DNA of 40,958 bases, from assembly GCA_018066145.1 (NCBI GenBank), contig JAGHRY010000064.1, positions 1-40,958 on the forward strand, given 5' to 3'. The position numbers were made by a program, and so were the translations under genes. This document shows positions 27,001 through 36,312 of this stretch, piece by piece. Within the stretch, counting starts at the first letter, position 1. Each line of letters opens with the position of its first letter. Under the pieces are notes generated by a model. It saw nothing but the letters and a program-made list of their open reading frames with translations. It was not told the origin of the DNA and made no database searches. The stretch comes from Candidatus Colimorpha merdihippi. GTDB lineage: Bacteria > Bacteroidota > Bacteroidia > Bacteroidales > P3.

Positions 27001-27922
27001 TCTTATGCTTTCTTATATATAACAATAATTTTGTCGTTGTGCGCAGATTCTTTGACACCTTTAAGTATTCTTGCAAGTACTTTAAAGCCATATTGTATCT
27101 GCCCATCCTTGCATTGGACCGAATGCTTTCACTTAATGTTTCTAAATAAACACATTTAGAATATTCTGATGGATTAATTTCATAGAATTCGCGATCTATC
27201 GGTAATGATTTGACACAATAATCATCTTTTGATATCATGCTATGTATCCCACCTTGATGATACCTATACACTCCACCATTAAAGGCAAACAAATATCCCT
27301 TTCCCACAGTCAAAAGGTGATATATTTCATGCATATCACGATAATATCTATATTGTTTTTGCCATTCTGGAGTAAACATCGATCGCCTGAACACCATTGT
27401 TAATGGCTGCGTTACCCATGGACCGAAGAACATTTCCATAGAAATATCTACTCCAACCTGATCTTTTTTGAGATATCTGCCACACTTGTCCCGACTAAAC
27501 TTTCCATTCTCTGAATTCAAATGACTACATCTATGGAAACAAACGGAATAATCCGGATGTGATTCCATAAAGTCTACTTGTTTTTGCAACTTTTGAGGAT
27601 CTGTCCAATAATCATCACCTTCACAGTATGCAATATACTTACCTCTGGCTCTATTGTAATTAAAAGCTATATCAATCACCGACTCCATCCCTTTCGAATA
27701 CTGATTCTCATCTTCATACAATGGGAATATTCGACTAGGGTATTTCGATGCATATTCTTTTATTATTTGATCCGACCCGTCAGTAGAGCAGTCATCATGA
27801 ATCAATACTTCATACTCAAAATCGGTTTGTTGCATCATAAAACCATCCAAACATTCCTTCAAAAAAGGGGCATGGTTGTATGACAAACAACAAATACTTA
27901 CAAGTGGTGTAGTATCTACCAT
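26987..27922 (-). CDS. Glycosyltransferase family 2
   Basis: PLVSICCLSYNHAPFLKECLDGFMMQQTDFEYEVLIHDDCSTDGSDQII; YIAYCEGDDYWTDPQKLQKQVDFME. Confidence 0.93.
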   Translation of the reverse strand: MVDTTPLVSICCLSYNHAPFLKECLDGFMMQQTDFEYEVLIHDDCSTDGSDQIIKEYASKYPSRIFPLYEDENQYSKGMESVIDIAFNYNRARGKYIAYCEGDDYWTDPQKLQKQVDFMESHPDYSVCFHRCSHLNSENGKFSRDKCGRYLKKDQVGVDISMEMFFGPWVTQPLTMVFRRSMFTPEWQKQYRYYRDMHEIYHLLTVGKGYLFAFNGGVYRYHQGGIHSMISKDDYCVKSLPIDREFYEINPSEYSKCVYLETLSESIRSNARMGRYNMALKYLQEYLKVSKNLRTTTKLLLYIRKHKNAGK

Positions 27923-27926
27923 TACC

Positions 27927-29129
27927 TTACTCTACTTCTACATTATATAAGCGATTTACATCCCTCATATAATTATCCATTATATCTTTATTATCGAAAT
28001 GAATAAACATTGTTCCAACGGTATCGTTGGCCCCATTGAATCCTCTGACTTCAACCCCGGAATCCAAAAATAAAGTTTTATCAACCACCATTCTCTCCAA
28101 CTCAGGCAACACTTCAACACTTCTTAATTTCCCAGTCTTGTTCGAATGAAGAATGACATTCCCCCAATATCCATTGCAACTTTTTTTATCAATTTCGAAA
28201 TTCATCCCAACAGCTGCTTTCACGGCACAATCAATCATATCTATTCCATAAGCATATCGAACCATCTCTGATAATCGATTGCCGCCGCCTCGTGGAGAAA
28301 CTTCCATTAAATAAGGTGTGCCATTCTTACTAATACGACATTCAATATTGAAAACTGACGTTCTCATTTGCAGTAAGTCAATCAACCGTTGAATTTCGCT
28401 TGTCAAATATTCTTGAACCGAGTTTGACATAGAAGATGGCCATGAATATGCCGCTGGAGTGAATGGATTGGGCGCATTTTTATCGAACAATTGGTTGTCA
28501 AACGAAACAAATGCCAATTTGCCATTTACAACAAAACTATCTGCATCGGATGTAGTGCCCAAAGGTTCGATGAATTCTTCAATGATAAAATCAGATGAAT
28601 GTATCGAAAATAATTGAGCTTGATCAATTGCCTTCTCCAATTCTGCTGGACTATCAACCCTTGTTACCCCTTTACTACCCGCAGAATCGACAGGTTTTAC
28701 AATACAGGGATAAGGAATCGTTGATATTTCCTGAAGAGCCATTGACTTGTCTTTGTACGACTTAACTATCGGTACATTGAAACCATTTTGCTTCAAGAAA
28801 GCCCTAAACAGGGACTTATTTTGCAATATTTCCACCGAATTACTTGGTCCTGCCGCTGGAATACCCATCTTCTCTGCTACGTAAGCCGCAGTGGTTACCC
28901 CAGGATCAACTGCAAAAGACAAAATCCCATCAATATTCTTTTCCTTAGCCACGGAAAGAACCGCTTCTTTGTCAATGATACTCACATTCACATACTCATC
29001 AGAGTATTTGTGTGCCACATTATCCGGTAGATAATCAGCTGTGATAACATGAATACCTAATTTATGGGCCGCCTCAATCACAGGTACCAAATAATAGATA
29101 CCACCTAAAAGCATTAATTTCTTTTTCAT
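27927..29129 (-). CDS. ATP-grasp carboxylate-amine/thiol ligase-like protein
   Basis: PYPCIVKPVDSAGSKGVTRVDSPAELEKAI; DFIIEEFIEPLG; FNIECRISKNGTPYLMEVSPRGGG. Confidence 0.88.
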   Translation of the reverse strand: MKKKLMLLGGIYYLVPVIEAAHKLGIHVITADYLPDNVAHKYSDEYVNVSIIDKEAVLSVAKEKNIDGILSFAVDPGVTTAAYVAEKMGIPAAGPSNSVEILQNKSLFRAFLKQNGFNVPIVKSYKDKSMALQEISTIPYPCIVKPVDSAGSKGVTRVDSPAELEKAIDQAQLFSIHSSDFIIEEFIEPLGTTSDADSFVVNGKLAFVSFDNQLFDKNAPNPFTPAAYSWPSSMSNSVQEYLTSEIQRLIDLLQMRTSVFNIECRISKNGTPYLMEVSPRGGGNRLSEMVRYAYGIDMIDCAVKAAVGMNFEIDKKSCNGYWGNVILHSNKTGKLRSVEVLPELERMVVDKTLFLDSGVEVRGFNGANDTVGTMFIHFDNKDIMDNYMRDVNRLYNVEVE

Positions 29130-29139
29130 TCGAATAATA

Positions 29140-29997
29140 TTACGGCTGGATTCTGATTTTGCTTTTTATTTCCTTTATTTTTGTCTTCCATGACCTCGGA
29201 TACGGCCGATCGATTCCTCTTTTTATATTCCGCTTTGCTAATGGATAATAAAGCAAACAGTACTTTGGCAAAAAAGGCTTCATTAGTTTTAAAGTATCAA
29301 ACTGCGAACGTAACATGGCTTTTTTATCCATACCAGACCATTGGCCCATATTATTAATACGATATAGGGACGTGGGCTTTTTCAACCGACCAATAGGTCC
29401 ATGCGAGGCCATTATCATCCCTATTTCCCAGTCAGCAATGTAATGTTCGAAAAAGATTTCTGGTAACATTTGTAGAAATTTTCTTCGAAAGCAACATGCA
29501 GATAGGTTACCTATTTGATTGCCGTAGACTATAGTATCTCTCAGTTTCAATTTATAAAAGTCGTTTTTATATGGCCATGAGTGTACTATTTTCCTTCCAT
29601 TCTCTTGAAAATAATAGTACATTCTATTGAACGACATTGAAAAATGCGGATGATGCTCCAAAAAATTGACATGTTGTGCCAAATGGTCTGCCGTTTCCCA
29701 CCGATCATCTCCCTCTAAAATAGCAACATAATCACCTCTGCATACAGCAAAAGCCCTTTGATAGTTGGCAACGAATCCAATATTATGGTCACTCTGAAGG
29801 TAGTCGAATTGGAATGGTGATTCAACCTCGAGCCTCTTTATTATTTCCAAAGTCGAATCAGGAGAGCTGTCATCAGCTACCAAAACCCTTACATCAGCAT
29901 CAATTTTCTGGCGAATAATACTATTCACGGCTTCGCCAATAAAACGTTCCTGATTGTAGCAACACAATATTATGTCAACTTTAGGTCTTATGCCCAT
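29140..29997 (-). CDS. Glycosyltransferase family 2
   Basis: VDIILCCYNQERFIGEAVNSIIRQKIDADVRVLVADDSSPDSTLEII; YVAILEGDDRWE. Confidence 0.92.
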   Translation of the reverse strand: MGIRPKVDIILCCYNQERFIGEAVNSIIRQKIDADVRVLVADDSSPDSTLEIIKRLEVESPFQFDYLQSDHNIGFVANYQRAFAVCRGDYVAILEGDDRWETADHLAQHVNFLEHHPHFSMSFNRMYYYFQENGRKIVHSWPYKNDFYKLKLRDTIVYGNQIGNLSACCFRRKFLQMLPEIFFEHYIADWEIGMIMASHGPIGRLKKPTSLYRINNMGQWSGMDKKAMLRSQFDTLKLMKPFLPKYCLLYYPLAKRNIKRGIDRPYPRSWKTKIKEIKSKIRIQP

Positions 29998-30001
29998 GCT
30001 G

Positions 30002-31015
30002 TTATCGACGAATATTTTTTATCGGGTACAGTAATTTCCGTCCTATTCTATACGCCCATGAACCCGACACAGTGTTATACTTTTGATGATAGCCAACATA
30101 CTCTCGACATTTAGCAATAAACCACTGCATATCTAACCCTTGAGAAACAAAGAAAGTCTCAGCCTCAGCAACAAACTTTTTATCCCCAACTTCTATTGCC
30201 ATAAACATTAATTGGGCATATTCCTGAATTTTCAATCGACTAATCAGTTCGCTACCGCAACCATATTTATTTGCAATATAAAGTTGTGTATCAAATACAC
30301 CCCGTTCATACTTCCATTGTTGACCAATACTTTTGGGAGAAGATAGCCCTCCCTGCCGATTCGTATACACTGCCGTAGCTTCATCGATGTAGTGAACATC
30401 CCCTAACTGGAACAAGTCAAGTGCCATTGCTAACGAAGCATCACTCAAACCCTTATATGGCCCGAGTGTTTTATAAATTTCAGACTTTATAAGCCACGTT
30501 GGCGGCGCTATATATCCAGCCGTTAGTAAGTGATCTTCAAAACATTGTGGAATTTTACCGGTTCTTTTAATAAAATTCTTTTTTGTGATACGACCATTTG
30601 AATCACCCACATGACAATCGGTGTAACACATCACACACTCCGGATGAGACTCCATGTATTCGACCTGCATCTGGAGCTTTTTCTTATTTATCCAGAAATC
30701 ATCTCCTTCGCATTTAGCAACATATTTGCAGTCGTACTCGCCCAATAATTCCCTCAATTTTTTGCCTAGAAGCCCCTTCGAATACATATTACTACCCGAA
30801 GGCTCTATTACTGCCCTAATAATGTCCGGATACCGTCTTGCATACTGCATTATTACTTTATCCGACCCATCTGTTGAAGCATCATCGTGAACAACCACGA
30901 CAAAGGGGAATGTTGTTTCTTGCTCAACAAAACCCTTTAACGTACGCTCAACATAATCCACCTCATTGAATACAGGGCAGAGGCAAACTACTAATGGAAT
31001 CAATGAATCGCTCAT
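30002..31015 (-). CDS. Glycosyltransferase family 2
   Basis: PLVVCLCPVFNEVDYVERTLKGFVEQETTFPFVVVVHDDASTDGSDKVI; YVAKCEGDDFWINKKKLQMQVEYMESHPEC. Confidence 0.92.
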   Translation of the reverse strand: MSDSLIPLVVCLCPVFNEVDYVERTLKGFVEQETTFPFVVVVHDDASTDGSDKVIMQYARRYPDIIRAVIEPSGSNMYSKGLLGKKLRELLGEYDCKYVAKCEGDDFWINKKKLQMQVEYMESHPECVMCYTDCHVGDSNGRITKKNFIKRTGKIPQCFEDHLLTAGYIAPPTWLIKSEIYKTLGPYKGLSDASLAMALDLFQLGDVHYIDEATAVYTNRQGGLSSPKSIGQQWKYERGVFDTQLYIANKYGCGSELISRLKIQEYAQLMFMAIEVGDKKFVAEAETFFVSQGLDMQWFIAKCREYVGYHQKYNTVSGSWAYRIGRKLLYPIKNIRR

Positions 31016-31045
31016 TACTCTGAAAGCATGAAATCTTTCAAATTG

Positions 31046-32329
31046 CTACTCAACCTTTGTTTCAACAAAATCAAACTTGGGAGTAATATCACCAGGTTCT
31101 TTCCCCACATATCCTCCAACTGATACTGCTTTGTTTGCGATAACAAAAGATACTATATCATATTCCACCAATATAGGCTCTTTCTTATCCACAACAAACA
31201 AAAGATCAATTGCATAGCTACCCCAATTTAAGAAATTAGCAGGAATACGGCACTGTTGTTCGTATACTCCCGCTTCATGTTCCAAACTATAGCATCTTCC
31301 ACCTCCAGACATTGAGAACATGGCAATACCTTGATCGTTTTTGAGATGAAATGTCAAATGTGACTGTTTAAAATCTCGCTTTAGACGATATTTGATATTA
31401 AACTCTATCTCATTATCCATATTCATAACGTCTCGATAATCCTTTCCAACTGCACGTACTCCAATCTCTAAAAGTTCGAAACCTTTTCTAGACATAATCG
31501 GTTCGTTTCCGTACTGTTTGTGATTAATGATATCGCTCTTTCCTTTCAGATAAGTAGACACTGCAGTTTCTACATCTGCATCCATTGCCACCATACCATG
31601 TTCAAGAATTATGCCTCGCTGACATAACGATTTGATACTGGTCATATTATGACTTACAAAAAGAACCGTACGACCATCATCCTTACTCACATCCTGCATT
31701 TTACCGATGGCTTTCTTTTGGAACTCAGCATCACCAACGGCTAATACTTCATCAACCACAAGAATCTCGGGTTCCAAAAATGCCGCAACTGCGAAACCCA
31801 AACGTACCGTCATACCCGAACTATATCGCTTTACTGGAGTATCAATATAACGCTCACACCCGCTAAAGTCAATAATTTCATCAAGCTTTCTATCAATCTC
31901 GGCTTTAGTCATACCCAAAATAGCACCATTCAGGTATATATTCTCTCGACCAGTCATCTCACCATTAAAGCCTGTACCAACCTCTAGCAAAGACCCTATT
32001 CGGCCTCTAGCGCGAATCTCACCTGTTGTTGGACCTGTAACACGAGACAGGAGTTTCAAAAGGGTACTTTTACCTGCACCATTGCGACCAATAATTCCAA
32101 CAACCTGACCTTGATCAATCTTCAGGTTAATATCTTTGAGGGCCCATACATAATCACTATCAGCCTTCAATGCGCGGTTATTCACCGAACCAATTTTTAG
32201 GAAAGGGTCTTCCTTTCCCAAGACTCGCATAGCCCAAAAACGCTTTAAGTCATCACTTAGTGTCTTTGAGGAAACCAAACCGAGTCTGTATTGTTTAGAA
32301 ATATTTTCAAATTCAATTGCTGTAGCCAT
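31046..32329 (-). CDS. wzt: Polysaccharide ABC transporter ATP-binding protein with Wzt-type C-terminal domain
   Basis: VVGIIGRNGAGKSTLLKLLSRVTGPTTGEI; YSSGMTVRLGFAVAAFLEPEILVVDEVLAVGD; C-terminal beta-sandwich-like extension of about 170 aa. Confidence 0.93.
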   Translation of the reverse strand: MATAIEFENISKQYRLGLVSSKTLSDDLKRFWAMRVLGKEDPFLKIGSVNNRALKADSDYVWALKDINLKIDQGQVVGIIGRNGAGKSTLLKLLSRVTGPTTGEIRARGRIGSLLEVGTGFNGEMTGRENIYLNGAILGMTKAEIDRKLDEIIDFSGCERYIDTPVKRYSSGMTVRLGFAVAAFLEPEILVVDEVLAVGDAEFQKKAIGKMQDVSKDDGRTVLFVSHNMTSIKSLCQRGIILEHGMVAMDADVETAVSTYLKGKSDIINHKQYGNEPIMSRKGFELLEIGVRAVGKDYRDVMNMDNEIEFNIKYRLKRDFKQSHLTFHLKNDQGIAMFSMSGGGRCYSLEHEAGVYEQQCRIPANFLNWGSYAIDLLFVVDKKEPILVEYDIVSFVIANKAVSVGGYVGKEPGDITPKFDFVETKVE

Positions 32330-32388
32330 AATCTAATTCTTTTGTAATTCTTTTTCCTGGATTCACATCATTATCTCATCTACATAAA

Positions 32389-33261
32389 TTATACAGTATC
32401 CAAGAAACTCTTTTGAGTTTTGTTAAATACAATCAATCCAAAAAATATCATGAGTATCATGAAACAAAAACTATATCCAAGCCATTCCCATCCAATGAAT
32501 TCACCAGCGCCTAATGCTCCATATTTAAAGGTTTCAAGTACAGGTGTTACCGGATTGAATCTCATAATATTATATAATTCAATACCGGCTGCCACTTTCC
32601 CCTTTGCCAAACTCAATGGATACACGATAGGTGTAGCATACATCCATAAGCTGGTAACAAAGCCGAACAGAATACCCAAATCACGGTATTTCGTAGTCAT
32701 GCTGGTAATCACCATTCCAAATCCAAGTGCCAAGCCTGCCATCATTAATACCAGAATCGGGAATAACAACAAATACCAGTTGGGACTTGCAGGACAATCA
32801 CCCTTAACATAATAAAATATGTAAATAGCAATAAACAATCCTATTTGAATAAAGAATCTCAACAAATTGGATGTAACATTTACCAGCGGGGTAATAATTC
32901 TAGGGAAATAAACCTTACTGAACAAGCCACTATTTCCTCTGAATGTACCTGAAGTTTTACCTAAACAATCAGAAAAATAATGCCACATAGCAGTACCCGA
33001 AAGGTAAAACAGTGGTTTAGGAATACCATCTGTACCGATTCCGGCGATACCACCAAATACTACCATGTACATGAAAATTGTCATTATTGGTTGAATAATA
33101 AACCATAATGGTCCTAATACCGTTTGCTTGTACTGAACCGTAATGTTTCGTTTCACCATTACGGTAAACAAATCGCGGTACTGCCATAATTCTTTAAAAT
33201 CAATTGCCAAAGCTTTATCCTTGGGCTTGATAATGGTTGTCCATTTTTGATTCTCACTCAT
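32389..33261 (-). CDS. wzm: Polysaccharide ABC transporter permease (ABC-2, Wzm-like)
   Basis: KELWQYRDLFTVMVKRNITVQYKQTVLGPLWFIIQPIMTIFMYMVVFG; multiple TM segments. Confidence 0.93.
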   Translation of the reverse strand: MSENQKWTTIIKPKDKALAIDFKELWQYRDLFTVMVKRNITVQYKQTVLGPLWFIIQPIMTIFMYMVVFGGIAGIGTDGIPKPLFYLSGTAMWHYFSDCLGKTSGTFRGNSGLFSKVYFPRIITPLVNVTSNLLRFFIQIGLFIAIYIFYYVKGDCPASPNWYLLLFPILVLMMAGLALGFGMVITSMTTKYRDLGILFGFVTSLWMYATPIVYPLSLAKGKVAAGIELYNIMRFNPVTPVLETFKYGALGAGEFIGWEWLGYSFCFMILMIFFGLIVFNKTQKSFLDTV

Positions 33262-33299
33262 ATAATATAATGTTTATTTATTATTCAATTAGAAAATCC

Positions 33300-34484
33300 C
33301 TAATGCGAATGCTTGTGTTTCAATATAATGTTGTTCATTATTCCCCAAAAATACTTCCAATCTGTTCGAAGTGGGTTTTTCAAATAGGCTTCACAATATC
33401 TGCGCTCCGATTCTTGAATTTCATCCAATGTTTCGGGCTGATTCTTCTCGAAATATAGTGGAGGAAGCAATCCTGGCTTTGTTTTGATACGGAGTTCTTG
33501 CATCTCAGGACTATATAAACTAAAAAACTGCTGAGACAATGGTCTTACCCCTACAAGCTTCATTTCACCCTTAAGAATATTCAGTAGCATCGGCAGCTCA
33601 TCAAGCCATGTTTTCCGCAAAAATGCACCAATGCCATTGATTCTGTAATCTTGGTAAAACTTTCCCGTGTTATCCAGTTTACGATGTTGGTATACATACT
33701 CCTGCAAATATTCGCTGTAAGAGTACATGGTGCGGAATTTGTAAACAGTTATTATCTTGCCACATTTCCCAACACGACGAAGTTTTGCTATAGGTGAAGT
33801 ACTGGGAACCCCTTTTAAATTGGGCTCCTTCACTTTTCGAGCTATCACACGAAACTCTGCATGAGCAGTATTCTCATACACCACTTCAAAACCGGCACGA
33901 TACAACCTTCCTAAGATTTCAACCCGATGGAAAGTGCGATTACATCCTTTTGTAATGCCAAAATATATTTTCTTTAGACCTTTTATCTTGGGGAAAACTC
34001 GATGCCATAAGTAGTGAAACCCATATAAAACCTTATTCAACGGCCACGGATATCGGCTCATAAACATGGCTTTTTTTACTGCTGATGTACGACAATAACA
34101 TACCAAATATCCACCTTGATCTATCTTGCTATTTGCCTCAATCAGAAATTTATTGAGTTCAAATATAGTATGGAGCGGACGCATCACAAAAATCGCATGG
34201 TAATTTCTTCCATCCAACCTATCCGGAATAGGGTCGCATCCATTATATTTCATTCTCAGCAGTAGCGTCGAATCTGAAAATCGATTCTCATGCGACAGGA
34301 ACCAAATGCATACCTGCTTCATTGATTCGTCATCAGTCTCCTCGAAAAGCAGCCTAACGTCAGGATCATCAATGTCTTCGGCCTTCAAATCATCACAACC
34401 CTCACTTCCCTTCTCAGCAAAATCATTGCTAGGAAGATACTGCTGCTCACGAAGAGGATCCAACGGATATAATGGTCTTCTCAT
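33300..34484 (-). CDS. Bacterial sugar transferase catalytic domain fused to a roughly 200-aa Rossmann-like N-terminal region
   Basis: C-terminal KIITVYKFRTMYSYSEYLQ...INGIGAFLRKTWLDELPMLLNILKGEMKLVGVRPLSQQFFSLYSPEMQELRIKTKPGLLPP; N-terminal half lacks the usual membrane helix. Confidence 0.85.
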   Translation of the reverse strand: MRRPLYPLDPLREQQYLPSNDFAEKGSEGCDDLKAEDIDDPDVRLLFEETDDESMKQVCIWFLSHENRFSDSTLLLRMKYNGCDPIPDRLDGRNYHAIFVMRPLHTIFELNKFLIEANSKIDQGGYLVCYCRTSAVKKAMFMSRYPWPLNKVLYGFHYLWHRVFPKIKGLKKIYFGITKGCNRTFHRVEILGRLYRAGFEVVYENTAHAEFRVIARKVKEPNLKGVPSTSPIAKLRRVGKCGKIITVYKFRTMYSYSEYLQEYVYQHRKLDNTGKFYQDYRINGIGAFLRKTWLDELPMLLNILKGEMKLVGVRPLSQQFFSLYSPEMQELRIKTKPGLLPPLYFEKNQPETLDEIQESERRYCEAYLKNPLRTDWKYFWGIMNNIILKHKHSH

Positions 34485-34491
34485 GATACTT

Positions 34492-35010
34492 TTATTGAAC
34501 TATCTCTAAAAAATGAGGGTGTATATATGTAGTTGCTACAGCAGCTACCCCTCTTATACTTACCACCAGACGGCGATCTTTTTTAATACGTTTGATATGG
34601 CCTTCGGCACCTTTAAATGGCCCATCAGTCACCCTAACCCTATCTCCTTGATGGTACTCTGGCTTATCTTCCCCTAAATATGAAAGTCCTTGTTTGCCAG
34701 CTGAACAAACAAACATAAAAACTTCCATTTCGGCTTCAGGAATAGCAGCAGGTTTATGCGATAGAGGATCTCGATATATCCAAATTCGTTCAAAATTACT
34801 TTGTTCGAATTGCTTCATATAATCTTCTGTGCTATAAATAAAAACTAATGAACCTATCACCTCAGGCACATAATACCGGACTCCTTCTAACAATAGCTTT
34901 CTACAAATTACTTCCGTCCGGTTGTAATGCACTTTTACCGCATACCATCGCAGATCATCCACTTTCTCAATAATAAAAAATATCTCAAAACCAGGTGCAT
35001 TTCTTCCCAT
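34492..35010 (-). CDS. UpxY/NusG-like transcription antiterminator
   Basis: LRWYAVKVHYNRTEVICRKLLLEGVRYYVPE...SLVFIYS (NGN); YHQGDRVRVTDGPFKGAEGHIKRIKKDRRLVVSIRGVAAVATTYI (KOW); first gene of the locus. Confidence 0.88.
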   Translation of the reverse strand: MGRNAPGFEIFFIIEKVDDLRWYAVKVHYNRTEVICRKLLLEGVRYYVPEVIGSLVFIYSTEDYMKQFEQSNFERIWIYRDPLSHKPAAIPEAEMEVFMFVCSAGKQGLSYLGEDKPEYHQGDRVRVTDGPFKGAEGHIKRIKKDRRLVVSIRGVAAVATTYIHPHFLEIVQ

Positions 35011-35150
35011 CCCCCTATGCTAAGGCATGGAGTATCTGGAGGAAATAAATGGTACTAACCATTATTTGTGCTCGCCCCTATCCAAGGGCAGAATCACAAT
35101 CCACCTGGTTTTGTGTATATTACATAAACTAGTTTACACTAAACCCATAA

Positions 35151-35184
35151 TGCAAAGATACTAAATATATTTTATATACACAAA
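35151..35184 (-). promoter_or_regulatory. Bacteroidetes-type promoter for the polysaccharide operon
   Basis: Minus-strand TATCTTTGCA (35151-35160) matches TAnnTTTG; minus-strand TTTG (35181-35184) lies 20 nt upstream. Confidence 0.7.
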
Positions 35185-35234
35185 AAAATATCAAAAAAAT
35201 CCATGTCTAACAATAACGAATCAATTTTTTTTTG

Positions 35235-35243
35235 TACTTTTGC
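35235..35243 (+). promoter_or_regulatory. Putative -7 element for the divergent ATP-grasp gene
   Basis: TACTTTTGC matches TAnnTTTGY, 26 nt before the ATG at 35269; no clear -33 TTTG seen. Confidence 0.5.
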
Positions 35244-35268
35244 AAAACATTTTTTTATATTATCCCTC

Positions 35269-36234
35269 ATGAATAAAATAAACAAGTTTCTGAAAGTGCG
35301 CGTTAATGCCGCACGAAAGGTGTCAAAAATAACAGGGAAAAGCACTTTTTTCCATTTTCTTGACTGCACTATTTGCAACCTAATTTACGGTTGTCGTTCG
35401 TACCAATATAGCGATATGGGATTCTACAAAATCCCCTACATTGAAAGATCCAGAATCATGACTTCCCGACATGTTGCAAAAGCCTACCGACTTAACGATA
35501 CCGAGAAACTACGTTATTTCAATAGCAAAAGCGAGTTCGACAAACATTTTGACAAATTCATCCAAAGGGCTTGGATAAACTGCCGCACTTCCTCCCCAGA
35601 ACAAATTGAGACATTTCTAAGAAACTATCCCGAGGTAATTGTCAAACCCAATGGCGGGCAAGCAGGCAACTCCGTGACAAAAATAAATACAACTGAAATC
35701 AACATTCAAGAATACGCACAAACGGTTTCCGGAAAGAACCGAGTGATGGAAGAATGCGTCAAGCAACACCCTGCTCTATCCTACGGTAGCCGATCAGTTA
35801 ATACCATCCGCATGGCCACGATGGTCGACCGTAATGGTGTGGCCCATATCCTTACCGCTTCATTCCGTTGCGGAATTGGAGATTCCATTGTCGACAACTG
35901 GAGCGCCGGAGGCGTTGCCTACCCTATCAATCTGGATTATGGCCGAATTGAATCTTACGGCTTTCAAGCCGACAATATGAATACGCCCGTATATGTCCAT
36001 CCTGGAACCAACACTTTCATGCTCGGAGAAATAATTCCTTACTGGGAAGAAGCCAAAGCAATGGTTCTTGAAGCCTGCAAAGTTTTCCCCACCGTGAGAT
36101 ATATTGGTTGGGATATTGCCATCACACCCAATGGCCCGCTTTTAATTGAAGGTAACCCCAGTCCAGGATTCGCCACACTTGAAGGAATCGGCAATACTCG
36201 AGGAATATATGGCATGATTCAGGATTTGAAATAA
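35269..36234 (+). CDS. Sugar-transfer-associated ATP-grasp (ATPgrasp_ST-like) protein
   Basis: NYPEVIVKPNGGQAGNSV; HPALSYGSRSVNTIRMATMVD; VRYIGWDIAITPNGPLLIEGNPSPGF; start at 35269 preferred over 35203 because a -7 element lies within the extension. Confidence 0.84.
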   Translation: MNKINKFLKVRVNAARKVSKITGKSTFFHFLDCTICNLIYGCRSYQYSDMGFYKIPYIERSRIMTSRHVAKAYRLNDTEKLRYFNSKSEFDKHFDKFIQRAWINCRTSSPEQIETFLRNYPEVIVKPNGGQAGNSVTKINTTEINIQEYAQTVSGKNRVMEECVKQHPALSYGSRSVNTIRMATMVDRNGVAHILTASFRCGIGDSIVDNWSAGGVAYPINLDYGRIESYGFQADNMNTPVYVHPGTNTFMLGEIIPYWEEAKAMVLEACKVFPTVRYIGWDIAITPNGPLLIEGNPSPGFATLEGIGNTRGIYGMIQDLK

Positions 36235-36249
36235 GTTTTCCCATCATAC

Positions 36250-36300
36250 AAAATAATAACGCGGTTCACCCCCTATTGGAGCGGACCGCGTTATTATTTT
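36250..36300. terminator. Bidirectional rho-independent terminator between convergent genes
   Basis: aaaataataacgcggt ... accgcgttattatttt, 16-bp perfect stem with A/T-rich outer ends. Confidence 0.88.
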
Positions 36301-36312
36301 ACGAATGTCGAC

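Noticed and set aside
6353-35010. Frameshifted or decayed genes within the polysaccharide operon
   Set aside because: All main ORFs appear full length with tight or overlapping junctions; no interrupted gene was evident.
35011-35268. Invertible promoter of the Bacteroides capsule type
   Set aside because: No inverted repeat pair flanking the promoter was found by eye; only a short local palindrome at 35125-35136. A computational inverted-repeat search would be decisive.
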